Positions 55,961 to 64,000 of a DNA stretch of 64,000 bases are shown one piece after another. The position numbers and the translations under genes are program-made. The notes beneath the pieces were generated by a model, which searched no databases, had not been told where the DNA came from, and saw only the letters and a program-made list of their open reading frames with translations. The stretch lies in the NCBI GenBank assembly GCA_019058445.1, contig JAHPZA010000004.1, positions 290,084 through 354,083 on the forward strand, in the 5' to 3' direction. This DNA is from Promethearchaeota archaeon (GTDB taxonomy: Archaea > Asgardarchaeota > Lokiarchaeia > Sigyniarchaeales > SOKP01). Position 1 is the stretch's first letter. Each line of letters opens with the position of its first letter.

Positions 55961-57955
55961 ATGGATAAAACACCATACATAAAATATAAAAACATATTCA
56001 TAATTCCAACATTTCATTCGAGGCTCGAATTTACAAAGTTAGTTCGAAAGGCATTTTTCATGGTATTTCCAGATGTAATCTGTGTTGAATTACCTGATAA
56101 CATTAGAAATGAAGTAATTGAGGGAATTAATCGACTTCCTTTCTTATCATTAATTGCTTATGCAGATACTTTAAATCCAACAAAATTAAATTTCGTTCCT
56201 ATAGATCCAGGTGATTCAATTATAGAAGCAATAAGAATAGGATTGGAGTATGACTTTCCAATTGAATTTATTGATTTCTCTGTTAAAGATTACGCTCCTC
56301 CAAATTTTAAACTGCCGGATGACTATTCTATTAATGATTTGGGATTAGAATTATTTTACAATAAAATTTCTGACCATTTTAATGAAGAATATAGAGAAGA
56401 AAAAAATCTTCTTCGAGATGAGATAAACTTAGAAGATTATTTAGCCAATCAAACTCAAGAAAGTCTTGATAAAGAATACAACTTTATCGAAAAGGATATA
56501 TTACGAGAAAAATATATGGCATCGCATCTATTAAAGATGATATCATTATATAATAGAATTTTATTTATCGTGGGAATGGCACATTGGGAAAATATAAGAT
56601 ATTATCTAGAACATCCAGAAAAAATTGAAGACGTAGAGTTCAATCTTATTCCCCATGAATTTGTAAAACTTTATAATATAAAAAGTTCAGACGCTCGATT
56701 TCTTTTAAAAGAATTGCCTTATGATACTTATAAGTGGATAAAATTTAGGAAAAAATACTCAAAGACACAACTCGAAAGGATAGAAACACCTGAAGAGCTT
56801 TATAGTATTTTAAATACTTATCAAAAAATAGATAATATTAGAAAAATCTTATTGAAGTCAAAATACTTGTATGAAGAGGAGTTTAAAGAATTTGTAGATA
56901 TGCATAAACTAAAAACTTTATTTCAATATTCAAGAAATCTTTCATTAACAAAGAGAAGACTGCTACCTAATTTGACTCATTTATTAATTTCATCTAAAAA
57001 TGTAGTTGATGATGATTACGCATGGAAAGTTTTAGAAAAAGCCATTAAATATCCGTTTAACGATGAGAGTGGAAAATATGAAACAATGAAACTTAGTATG
57101 GAGGGAGGATATGATCCAAATGGAAGATATATCAGATTAAGAAGACATCATCCATACTATTATGGAAAAGAAAGAGAAGTTCCATTGAATAAAAAATATA
57201 AGGAAGATTATGAGGGGCAATGGAGAGATGAATGGGAAAAAGGCAAATACATCACTGTTTCTTGGCCTCCGGAGGATATTATTGAAGAAGATTATTTTGC
57301 ATATTTAAGAAAAAAGGCCATTAAGAATTTGAAAAATCTTAGAGTAAAAATAGAGGAATTTAAATCTACTCTGATGGATGGGATTGCTATAAAGGAAACC
57401 ATAAGGAATTGGGCTTTGAAAAAAAAAATTTATGTACGTAATGAACAACAAATTCAGGGTAAAATTGACTCTTTAGTAGTCATATTTGATGAAGATAATG
57501 GCGAAGTTGAAAAATATCCGAATAAAATAACGTGGTGGGCAGAACATGACAAAGAAAGCGATATGGCTTTTTACTCGACTAATCCAGGTGATTATTTAAT
57601 TGGTCCTGGAATTTCACATGTAGAAATTGGAGGTGTACTTTCAATATTTCCTCCACGTCAAATTGATGATGTGTTTAAAAGTTATTCAGATTATAATTTT
57701 CGAGATGTAAAAGGAAAAGCTGAGAGATTATTAAAAGCGGCAATATTATACTCAAAGGAACGTTATATACTTTTTATAGCAGAAAAACCTCCTCGTAAAT
57801 ATTTTTACTCATTGGCAGAAGTTAAACATAGAGAAATAGTGTATATACCACTTGATCAATTTAGTCCGGATTCATTCAAAACGATTAAACACATCCATAT
57901 GCTTGCTGGGAGAGACAAACGAAAAATTGCTCATCATTACATTTTCTTAAAGTAA
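55961..57955 (+). CDS. Large TraB/ChaN-like protein
   Basis: The protein is 664 residues. The N-terminal 220 residues resemble the TraB/PrgY/EreA-like fold: IIPTFHSRLEF at the start, VICVELPD, IRIGLEYDFPIEFIDF and FIVGMAHWENIRYYLEHPE, with the His and Glu residues typical of the family's metal-dependent site. The remainder (about 230-664) has no recognised domain but contains conserved-looking Trp/His-rich patches (KITWWAEHDKESDMAFYS and GISHVEIGGVLSIFPP). It may be a peptidase or signal-degrading enzyme; activity is not known. No gene partner is evident. Confidence 0.6.
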   Translation: MDKTPYIKYKNIFIIPTFHSRLEFTKLVRKAFFMVFPDVICVELPDNIRNEVIEGINRLPFLSLIAYADTLNPTKLNFVPIDPGDSIIEAIRIGLEYDFPIEFIDFSVKDYAPPNFKLPDDYSINDLGLELFYNKISDHFNEEYREEKNLLRDEINLEDYLANQTQESLDKEYNFIEKDILREKYMASHLLKMISLYNRILFIVGMAHWENIRYYLEHPEKIEDVEFNLIPHEFVKLYNIKSSDARFLLKELPYDTYKWIKFRKKYSKTQLERIETPEELYSILNTYQKIDNIRKILLKSKYLYEEEFKEFVDMHKLKTLFQYSRNLSLTKRRLLPNLTHLLISSKNVVDDDYAWKVLEKAIKYPFNDESGKYETMKLSMEGGYDPNGRYIRLRRHHPYYYGKEREVPLNKKYKEDYEGQWRDEWEKGKYITVSWPPEDIIEEDYFAYLRKKAIKNLKNLRVKIEEFKSTLMDGIAIKETIRNWALKKKIYVRNEQQIQGKIDSLVVIFDEDNGEVEKYPNKITWWAEHDKESDMAFYSTNPGDYLIGPGISHVEIGGVLSIFPPRQIDDVFKSYSDYNFRDVKGKAERLLKAAILYSKERYILFIAEKPPRKYFYSLAEVKHREIVYIPLDQFSPDSFKTIKHIHMLAGRDKRKIAHHYIFLK

Positions 57956-58076
57956 TAATGAAAATTTTTTTTAGAAATATTGGTCTACTAGAATTTTATA
58001 TTAACCAACAATATATTAAGTAAAGATTTAAATGAATTTATCTTAAATACTTAACAAAATAAAAATGTGAAAAAAA

Positions 58077-58838
58077 ATGTCAACTGGTAACGTAAATAAG
58101 GAATTTTCTGATTTTGGGAGAAGAATGACTATAATTGCGGTCTTTACGCTTCTGAGCATGATATTCGGATTTCTTGGTGGTATCTTTCTCATCTTTGCGA
58201 TAATATCTTATGTATTTGCTTTTATTATCATAATTCTTTTCCTATTAGTGCTCGGTAATACAAATAGAGCTGGCAAGGAACTTAATAATAAAGAACTATT
58301 AGCTTTTAGACCAAAGTTTTTCTGGGGTACCGTTATAAGATTCATTGGACAAATATTATGGAGCATCGGCTTGTGGGCAATAGCAGATATTGTTTCTCGG
58401 GGTGGATCCGGACCAATAGGTGGCTTCGTACTTCTAATGGTAATTGGCGCGATTATAATAATTGTGGGATCAATATTAAGATACATGGCATGGGGCGGAT
58501 TGGCAACCTTTTTTGAAGAAGATAGGCAAATCTTCACTCATGATATGAGTGGTAGAGCAAATACAGGAGCTAAACTCTGCAAAATTGCATGTATCCTTGA
58601 TATGACTATAATTCTTTCGGGTATTGGAGATCTTCTGAGGGTAATTGGCTATTTTATGCTATCAATAATAAAAAAGATCGGCGGAGCTCCAGCTCAACCA
58701 GTATATCAACCTGCTGCTCCTCAAGCTGCTCCATTACCAGCCCCTTCGGCAGTAGGACCTAATTTTTGCCCAAATTGCGGAAGTTCTGTGACCTCAGGAG
58801 CAAGATTTTGTCCTAATTGTGGTTCTGATATCAACTAA
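58077..58838 (+). CDS. DUF996-like membrane protein with C-terminal zinc ribbon
   Basis: The protein is 253 residues. Five or so membrane segments (about residues 18-38, 41-60, 80-100, 113-135 and 170-190) precede an Ala/Pro-rich linker and a zinc ribbon FCPNCGSSVTSGARFCPNCG. The membrane part follows the DUF996 pattern (DFGRRMTIIAVF; FAFIIIILFLLVL). Its role is unknown. It is preceded by a 121-base AT-rich spacer and followed by an oppositely oriented Tes-family gene. Confidence 0.8.
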   Translation: MSTGNVNKEFSDFGRRMTIIAVFTLLSMIFGFLGGIFLIFAIISYVFAFIIIILFLLVLGNTNRAGKELNNKELLAFRPKFFWGTVIRFIGQILWSIGLWAIADIVSRGGSGPIGGFVLLMVIGAIIIIVGSILRYMAWGGLATFFEEDRQIFTHDMSGRANTGAKLCKIACILDMTIILSGIGDLLRVIGYFMLSIIKKIGGAPAQPVYQPAAPQAAPLPAPSAVGPNFCPNCGSSVTSGARFCPNCGSDIN

Positions 58839-59008
58839 AATCAATAATAAGCAATTTGTAATTTTTATTACTTTCTTTTTTTTAAAATTTTTTTTATTTT
58901 AATTTAGTTATTAAGAACCATTACTCCTACTTCTAAAAAAGAACTTTATAAGCTTAACAAATTAATCGAAAAGAGATATAATTCAAAAAAAAGGTAAAAA
59001 AAAACTAT

Positions 59009-60709
59009 TTATTCATCAATCGAGTCGATATAGCTGGAGATTCGTTGCGTTATCACTTCAGGTTTTTCTGTATGTTCACCGTCTAAAGCAAGGGCTTGCT
59101 CTATATTTTCTCTGTGCACAGTGTTCATGGCGCAAAAGGGTATTTCTCTAACTTTACTTGGATTATCTGGATCGATGACCCCATAATGCACTAAACAGTT
59201 CTTAACCCTATTTAAATCGAAGTTATATGCGTCTTGGAAGTGCATAGCGGAGATCATTAAGTTTCGAGTGTGTAAGAAGTTCGCAGCTGTAGCTAAATTA
59301 GGAGCAAATACGAGTTTGGCAAATGATTGATATGTTTTACTGGATAAAATTTTTCCCGGATTTTTTATATACTTTAATATTCCAGCAAAAAAGTATGCTT
59401 TCATCATTTGTTTATAACCTAAACTAGTTATATCATCCACAAACTTTCCAATTGTACTAGCAAGGCCTCCATATTCCTCTAAATTGATACTTCCTAATAG
59501 CCCAGTGGGTTTTGGTACCTTTTTATCGTGCACCATATCATACACATTATTTGCCCACTTAATGAGCCCTTCAGCATCAAAAAAATTCTCTATAGGTTCC
59601 CATTCCCCTTTATCATTAACGACGATGATGGTTGCAAATCCACAGTCTTGGTGACTCGTCATACCAAACTCAGGCATATCATCAAACCACGCTAGCAATT
59701 TAGTGAACTTAGCTGTTGTAGCTATTGGATAAAATCGCTTAATTCCTCCATTCGTATGTTCATTAATCGCATGTTTCAAGTCTGATGTAGTATATCTTAA
59801 GTCCATGAGTTCTTCAAAACTAATACGACCGCATAATGAGACAGGTTGGAATACGACTCCTGATACGACATCCGCATTCTCTTTAGCATAATCCAATATA
59901 TTGCCAATTTGATGATCATTTACCCCTTTCGCAACGGTCGGAACGAGCATAAGACCATAAAATCCAGCCTTACGACAATTTTCAATGACTTTTTTCTTTA
60001 ATGGCCAAAGATTGACACCCCGTACCTTTTTCCAAACTTCAGGATCATCAGTTGCATCAAATTGTAAATAGACTGCATCCATTCCAGCATCCACTAAAGA
60101 TTTCGTGTATTCAAATGATTTTCCCATTCTTACTCCATTTGTAGATACCATTGTTTCAGTAAATCCTAATTCCTTGCCAGTACGGATAATTTCAGGGAGA
60201 TCATCTCTAATCGTTGGCTCTCCCCCGGCTAACTGAAGCATAACAGCAGGATAGGGCTCCATTGATCTAAAATGTTTCATAATTTGAACAATTTGATCGA
60301 ATGTAGGTTCGACAACGTATCCTTTCGCACTAGCATTAGCAAAGCATATGGGGCATGCTAAATTACATTTATTCGTAACATCTATTAAACAAATACAAGG
60401 GGCACTCTCATGATTCTCGCAAATTCCACAATCATATGGACACCCATTCAATATTGGTTTGATACCTGAAGAAACACACACTGGTTTAGTGGAATTATTG
60501 ATGGTAGAGCCTACTTCATCAGTGAAACTTTGGGCCCATTTATATTCTTCTGGATCAATTGAAATTTTATCTTTAAAATCACCGTGATCTTTACAGTTTT
60601 TTCGCATCATAACCCAATTTGTTTTTGGATCCACGTATATTTCAGCGGGAATTTGAGTTAAACATTCTGGACATAATGATGTAGTTCTTCTGATAACTTC
60701 CTCAGTCAT
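59009..60709 (-). CDS. Tes-family radical SAM enzyme (tetraether lipid synthase-like)
   Basis: The protein is 566 residues. N-terminal Cys sites (CPEC 13-16 with Cys39) and CPYDCGIC at 90-97 hold auxiliary clusters; the radical SAM site CNLACPIC is at 115-122, followed by GGEPT. This order matches the MJ0619-type tetraether synthase (Tes, forms the carbon-carbon bond joining two archaeal lipid tails) and related GDGT-MAS enzymes. It would act on membrane lipids. The C-terminal region (about 430-566) is longer than in MJ0619. Sister families of unknown function exist, so the exact reaction is not certain. Confidence 0.82.
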   Translation of the reverse strand: MTEEVIRRTTSLCPECLTQIPAEIYVDPKTNWVMMRKNCKDHGDFKDKISIDPEEYKWAQSFTDEVGSTINNSTKPVCVSSGIKPILNGCPYDCGICENHESAPCICLIDVTNKCNLACPICFANASAKGYVVEPTFDQIVQIMKHFRSMEPYPAVMLQLAGGEPTIRDDLPEIIRTGKELGFTETMVSTNGVRMGKSFEYTKSLVDAGMDAVYLQFDATDDPEVWKKVRGVNLWPLKKKVIENCRKAGFYGLMLVPTVAKGVNDHQIGNILDYAKENADVVSGVVFQPVSLCGRISFEELMDLRYTTSDLKHAINEHTNGGIKRFYPIATTAKFTKLLAWFDDMPEFGMTSHQDCGFATIIVVNDKGEWEPIENFFDAEGLIKWANNVYDMVHDKKVPKPTGLLGSINLEEYGGLASTIGKFVDDITSLGYKQMMKAYFFAGILKYIKNPGKILSSKTYQSFAKLVFAPNLATAANFLHTRNLMISAMHFQDAYNFDLNRVKNCLVHYGVIDPDNPSKVREIPFCAMNTVHRENIEQALALDGEHTEKPEVITQRISSYIDSIDE

Positions 60710-60969
60710 GAGTTTTCACTTTTTGCTTATAAAGAATTGATTATTATTTAGTTAAATAATTATTTTATCAAATAAAATACCTTCAAATATAAAATATATC
60801 AAATAATCAATACGATTAGTAATATTATTGAAAGTGCGAATTTATAAGTAAGCTGTTTTTTAAATTGATCAAAAGGTTTTCGAAATCGAACTAATTTTGC
60901 TTTAAGTTGAGGGTTATGAGAAAATTTAGAGTTTAAAATTTTTAAATTTTAAATTTTAAAATTATTTTT
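60710..60969. other. Gene-free spacer upstream of Tes-family gene
   Basis: AT-rich DNA, presumably including the promoter of the Tes-family gene. Only low-complexity runs (TTTAAATTTTAAATTTTAAAA around 60942-60964) are seen, with no frame longer than a few dozen codons. Confidence 0.45.
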
Positions 60970-61122
60970 TAAAAATTAAAAGGAGACTCCTACGCGCAAG
61001 ACCTAAATACAAGGTCAAAAATTAAATAGGGGGAGGAGGGCAAAATCAGAGTGTATAAAGATACACTAACCAAAAGACAAAAATCCAGGGTGCGCGAGGA
61101 GTCATGGTTTTGATTTTTCTAT
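60970..61122 (+). ncRNA. Orphan structured RNA candidate
   Basis: In strongly AT-rich surroundings this GC-rich island can fold into three stems. P1 pairs GACTCCTACGCGCA (60985-60998) with TGCGCGAGGAGTC (61091-61103), leaving one bulged base. P2 is GACCT/AGGTC (61000-61016). P3 is AGTGTAT-AAAG-ATACACT (61050-61067). P1 may continue through AAAATTAAAA and TTTTGATTTT with G-U pairs. The joint between P2 and P3 is purine-rich. It matches no RNA family I know (not 5S, SRP or RNase P RNA). The strand is not fixed by the structure. Confidence 0.55.
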
Positions 61123-61414
61123 TTTAATTTTTGAATTTTAGATGTAAAATTTGTTATTAATTATGAAATTTAAATTTTCATCTTAAGATTAAAATATATT
61201 TTCCAATATTTAAATTGAATGGATAAAATAATTAAAAAATATATTTAAAACCATCAATACTTTAAAATAAGTTCAATTGGAATAATCATTCAATTGTATT
61301 TTTGAAATATTTGTAAAAATTAATGAAGAAACATAAAAAAGATTGTCAATTGAAGTATTAATTTTATAAGGAATAAATTTATAATTTAGAATATAAAACA
61401 GATTCATTTATTAT
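61123..61414. other. Gene-free AT-rich spacer
   Basis: No frame, dyad or repeat is seen; it lies between the RNA candidate and the small membrane-protein gene at 61415 and probably contains that gene's promoter. Confidence 0.45.
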
Positions 61415-61837
61415 ATGCTGAATATGCTTATAGAAGATAAACAAAAAATTAATCCATTGGGTAAAGAAGATCCCGAATTTAAAATAGATGTTGGTACAAT
61501 AATTTTTACAATAATTGGAGCAATTGTTTCTTGGATAAACATGTTAATGATTCTCGTCTACCAATTGGGAAGTTATGAATCGATCGTAAAGATTTTGGCT
61601 TATTTATCAATAATCTTTACCATAATAATTCCTGGTGTAATTATTGGTATAAAAAATAGATTTTGGGGTTATGGTTACTTACTTGGATTTGCTTTAGCAG
61701 GCATTCCATTCATATTCATTGTTGATTTATTTATAGGAGGCTATACGTTTGTAACCGCATTATTTATCTTTATAATTATGTGGTTGATATTCTGGAAAGT
61801 GTGGAGGTCTCTTGCGATGATAAAGCGCAAAACTTAA
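61415..61837 (+). CDS. Small four-helix membrane protein
   Basis: The protein is 140 residues with a soluble start of about 25 residues and four membrane segments (about 29-50, 56-75, 83-105 and 112-130), ending in a Lys-rich tail (RSLAMIKRKT). The family is not recognised. It is convergent with the zinc-finger gene at 61864, with 26 bases between the stops. Confidence 0.55.
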   Translation: MLNMLIEDKQKINPLGKEDPEFKIDVGTIIFTIIGAIVSWINMLMILVYQLGSYESIVKILAYLSIIFTIIIPGVIIGIKNRFWGYGYLLGFALAGIPFIFIVDLFIGGYTFVTALFIFIIMWLIFWKVWRSLAMIKRKT

Positions 61838-61863
61838 GATTTCGATTAAAAAAGAGAGGGATA

Positions 61864-62073
61864 TTAGAGAAAAATCATTTGTTTACATTTCACACATTTT
61901 TTTCCTTCATTCTTCGCGTTTATGGCACATTCCAAGCAATATTTCGATTTACAGGAGGGACATGTATAAATTTCTCCTTTTATTTCACCTTTATGGAAAA
62001 GACAAAAATTTTGTTTCATTTTAAATTCGCTTGGAGGTAAAACTGGAGGAGGAGGTATTTTTTTATCACTCAT
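61864..62073 (-). CDS. Small zinc-finger protein with polyproline start
   Basis: The protein is 69 residues. It begins with a polyproline segment (KKIPPPPVLPPS) followed by a Cys-rich zinc-binding domain: FCLFHKGEIKG, TCPSCKSKYCLEC and KCVKCKQ, spaced like a B-box or small RING finger. The polyproline start could bind SH3, EVH1 or profilin-like partners, which Asgard archaea are known to have. It precedes a hypothetical gene on the same strand by 37 bases. Confidence 0.72.
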   Translation of the reverse strand: MSDKKIPPPPVLPPSEFKMKQNFCLFHKGEIKGEIYTCPSCKSKYCLECAINAKNEGKKCVKCKQMIFL

Positions 62074-62110
62074 AATTAATCAATGCACCTATTGCAAACC
62101 TATTTTAAAT

Positions 62111-62587
62111 TTAATTTTTAAAGATAGGAATATTTTCAACTGATACATCTATAACTTTAGCAATATTCATAAATTTTCCTTTAATAGAGTCTATTGAAAT
62201 CACATTGGATTCTAAATTATCACCTACTAAATATGTTTCATAAAAGCAATTTTCCATCTCATAGCATAAGCCCGTAGTATGTAATATATGTTTGCTTAAG
62301 TTCATTTCTTTTAACACAGAAGATATGCCCTTTACTAATTCAGGGGAAAATTCTGTTAAATGAATCAATACTTTTTTGATATTATCAGTTTTGGTGGGAA
62401 AGCAGCTTATTTTTATTACATCTTCACGTGAAATGAAAATTAATAAATAAAAGGGACTTTCTAATATTTCTTTTATTACTTCTCCCGGAAAAATCGAGTT
62501 TTTTTGAAAATCCTCATTTGAGATTATCAAACCAATCGATATTTTGTTTTTGGTTTCCTCATTGTTTTCTTCCATAATACTCAACAA
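62111..62587 (-). CDS. Hypothetical protein
   Basis: The protein is 158 residues, acidic at the start (MEENNEETKNK; the ATG at residue 5 may be the true start), then alternating strands and helices (KISIGLIISNEDF; FYLLIFISREDVIKI; VLIHLTEFSPELV), which suggest a small alpha/beta fold perhaps like longin or ACT domains. No motif identifies it. It precedes the polyproline zinc-finger gene, with which it is probably co-transcribed. Confidence 0.5.
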   Translation of the reverse strand: MLSIMEENNEETKNKISIGLIISNEDFQKNSIFPGEVIKEILESPFYLLIFISREDVIKISCFPTKTDNIKKVLIHLTEFSPELVKGISSVLKEMNLSKHILHTTGLCYEMENCFYETYLVGDNLESNVISIDSIKGKFMNIAKVIDVSVENIPIFKN

Positions 62588-62800
62588 GATTAAAGTGATA
62601 CAGATAATTTTGGAATAAAATATATTAGTTCTTTTTATTTTATATTATTTTTTCTTTTTTCTAAATTAAGAATTTATATGATATTATTTGAATATTACAA
62701 CGATAATGTTCACATTTTTTATCAAAACTAGAGTTTGTAATCTTATAAAGCAAAGTAAAATATTGTGTTGTTAACTGATTCATTCTAAAAATGGATTTCT

Positions 62801-63307
62801 ATGTCGTTTAAATGGAAAAATGATTCAATAAAGAGGAACTTTGGATTCTACATAGAGCAATTAAATTTCAAAGAGAATCGATTTCATGCAATTTATTTTG
62901 TAGATAGTCTTACAGGTGCTTTGTTAGTGAGCAAAAGATACTCTGGAAAAAATAATGGCCTAACTGAAACTGACGATGATTTGATTAGCAATTTCTTAAG
63001 TGCAATCAATTTGTTTATCAGAGAAATTCGTACCAACAAAGAGGAGGAAATTCAAGAAATTAACTTTAAAGATACACGAATATTATATGAGAAAAAGGGT
63101 CGATTACTATGTATAGGGATCACAAAAAAAACAAATGTAAATGTTGAAAGAGCGATTCTTCACGAACTTCTAAAAGATTTTTATTATAGATTTGAGCATG
63201 TAATTAAATACTTCAAGGGGTATGTTCCTCCTGAGATTTTAAATTATAAGAATAGACTTGACAATTTAGATTTAAATTCATTATTTAAATTCAACATAAC
63301 CCTATAG
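62801..63307 (+). CDS. Longin-like domain protein
   Basis: The protein is 168 residues. It has strands RFHAIYFVDSLTGALLVSKRY, a helix of the LISNFLSAINLFIREI kind, two further strands (INFKDTRILYEKKGRLLCIG) and a C-terminal helix (AILHELLKDFYYRFEHVI), the order of longin domains found in eukaryotic trafficking proteins and Asgard signalling adaptors. It is monocistronic. It could partner one of the small GTPases, but none lies beside it. Confidence 0.6.
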   Translation: MSFKWKNDSIKRNFGFYIEQLNFKENRFHAIYFVDSLTGALLVSKRYSGKNNGLTETDDDLISNFLSAINLFIREIRTNKEEEIQEINFKDTRILYEKKGRLLCIGITKKTNVNVERAILHELLKDFYYRFEHVIKYFKGYVPPEILNYKNRLDNLDLNSLFKFNITL

Positions 63308-63377
63308 AAAAAAAGTGAAGTATTAACTCTTAACTTTAAGAGTTTAAAAAATGACTTGTATTTGCTTAGAAGAATTA

Positions 63378-64000
63378 TTACTTATTTTCATCAATTTTCT
63401 TTTTTTCAATTTTTTCAATTTCGGATTCTAATTTTTCGCCAATTCCTTTTATATCTGCTTTAATTTGACGCCGTTGAGCGTCAGTTTCTTTTAGTTTTTG
63501 TTGTGCAAAGGCTTTTTCAGAAATTGACTTCTCTATTGCAACTCCCATTCCCTCCATATCTGGCCTCAATGCTTTACGCTCTGCGTCTTTTTCTTTTTTC
63601 TTCTCTATCATATACGCCTTTTCTTCAATAGTTTTACTAATTGCTTGTCCAGTTTTTTCCATGTCAGGTTTTATTTCTTTCCGTAAGGCATCTCGTTCCT
63701 TTTGTTTTTCAATCATATATGCTTTTCCTGAAACTGATTTTTCTATGGCTTTTCCTGTTTTCTCGATATCCGGCTTTATTTCTTTCCGTAGCGCATCTCG
63801 TTCTTTTTGTTTTTCAATCAAAAACGCTTTTTCTGATATTGATTTCTCTATTTCGATAGCTGTACTCCCAATCCTCGGTTTTAAGCTTTTTAGTTCTGCA
63901 TCTTTTTCTTTTCTTTTCTCTATCATATATGCCTTTTCTTCAATTGTTTTACTAATTGCTTGTCCAGTTTTTTCCATGTCAGGTTTTATTTCTTTCCGTA
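63378..64000 (-). CDS. 35-residue tandem-repeat helical protein, cut by right edge
   Basis: At least 207 residues are visible; the frame is open to the edge, so the ATG at 63977 is internal to a repeat and not the start. Five repeats of 35 residues (for example MEKTGQAISKTIEEKAYMIE then KRKEKDAELKSLKPR) are followed by a shorter last unit and a Lys/Glu-rich tail. Composition (Lys, Glu, Ala, Ile) and a period of five heptads point to a long coiled coil. No signal peptide is visible in this part. Function unknown; a filament or scaffold is possible. Confidence 0.75.
   Translation of the reverse strand, partial: RKEIKPDMEKTGQAISKTIEEKAYMIEKRKEKDAELKSLKPRIGSTAIEIEKSISEKAFLIEKQKERDALRKEIKPDIEKTGKAIEKSVSGKAYMIEKQKERDALRKEIKPDMEKTGQAISKTIEEKAYMIEKKKEKDAERKALRPDMEGMGVAIEKSISEKAFAQQKLKETDAQRRQIKADIKGIGEKLESEIEKIEKKKIDENK
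63450..64000. repeat. 105-base tandem repeat with 315-base higher-order period
   Basis: Units of 105 bases repeat in frame. The segment from GCTTGTCCAG at 63643 recurs almost unchanged at 63958 (315 bases later), so every third unit is closer than neighbours. This implies expansion by recombination between units, recently in the 3-unit register. Confidence 0.75.

Noticed and set aside
60942..60969. Low-complexity TTTAAATTTTAAA run as an origin or regulatory element
   Set aside because: Such runs are common in this AT-rich DNA and no nearby Orc/Cdc6 gene or repeated ORB-like motif is seen.
63450..64000. CRISPR-like array from regular repeats at the right edge
   Set aside because: The repeats are contiguous, in frame and coding, with no unique spacers.

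Overview
The window reads as a piece of an Asgard archaeal genome, most like a Lokiarchaeia-type organism. The DNA is very AT-rich. It carries five Ras/Rab-like small GTPases, V4R (TRAPP/Bet3-like) proteins, a longin-like protein, an archaeal TATA-binding protein, a Cdc48/VCP AAA ATPase, an O-phosphoseryl-tRNA(Sec) kinase-like gene and a tetraether-synthase-family radical SAM enzyme. No rRNA, tRNA, CRISPR array or insertion-sequence transposase was recognised. The assignment rests on gene content, not on a phylogeny.

Layout. 1-3.4 kb: a run of small membrane proteins, then a secreted/anchored protein with a Cys-Gly-rich cytoplasmic tail, followed directly by a radical SAM/SPASM gene. 3.5-9.5 kb: a putative autoregulated ribbon-helix-helix protein with a palindromic operator, a TPR protein, two small GTPases, a thioredoxin-like protein, a V4R protein and TBP. 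9.6-20.7 kb: metabolism and housekeeping (thiolase, acylphosphatase, DegT aminotransferase, GIY-YIG protein, PSTK, Cdc48, methyltransferase, M24 peptidase, class I aminotransferase). 20.7-23.8 kb: three paralogous GTPases on one strand interleaved with a V4R-like and a PPC/DUF296 protein. 23.9-26.8 kb: a MoxR-like ATPase and a PHP/glycosidase-like fusion.

26.8-35.1 kb is the most striking part: one tightly packed minus-strand operon. In transcription order it holds a small membrane protein, two PCP_red-radical SAM-SPASM proteins, a B12-type radical SAM protein, a PCP_red fusion to an ABBA-fold aromatic prenyltransferase (NphB/CloQ-like), an SCP2-like lipid-binding protein, and a U32-peptidase-like protein with a C-terminal PCP_red domain. 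U32 plus SCP2 is the combination used in oxygen-independent ubiquinone synthesis (UbiU/UbiV/UbiT). I infer a pathway that makes or modifies a prenylated aromatic compound without oxygen, with the PCP_red domain shared by four of its enzymes.

34.1-41 kb: an inverted duplication of about 1.17 kb brackets two B12-type radical SAM genes and a CDP-alcohol phosphatidyltransferase, and leaves two truncated PCP_red fragments. 41-55.3 kb: envelope glycan/lipid functions (two GT2 glycosyltransferases, hexapeptide acyltransferase, LuxE-like ligase, hydrolase, polysaccharide deacetylase, sulfotransferase) and three more B12-type radical SAM proteins. 55.4-64 kb: zinc-ribbon membrane proteins, a large TraB-like protein, the Tes-family enzyme, an orphan structured-RNA candidate near 61.0 kb, a longin-like protein and, cut by the right edge, a protein of 35-residue helical repeats. 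Ten radical SAM proteins lie in 64 kb.
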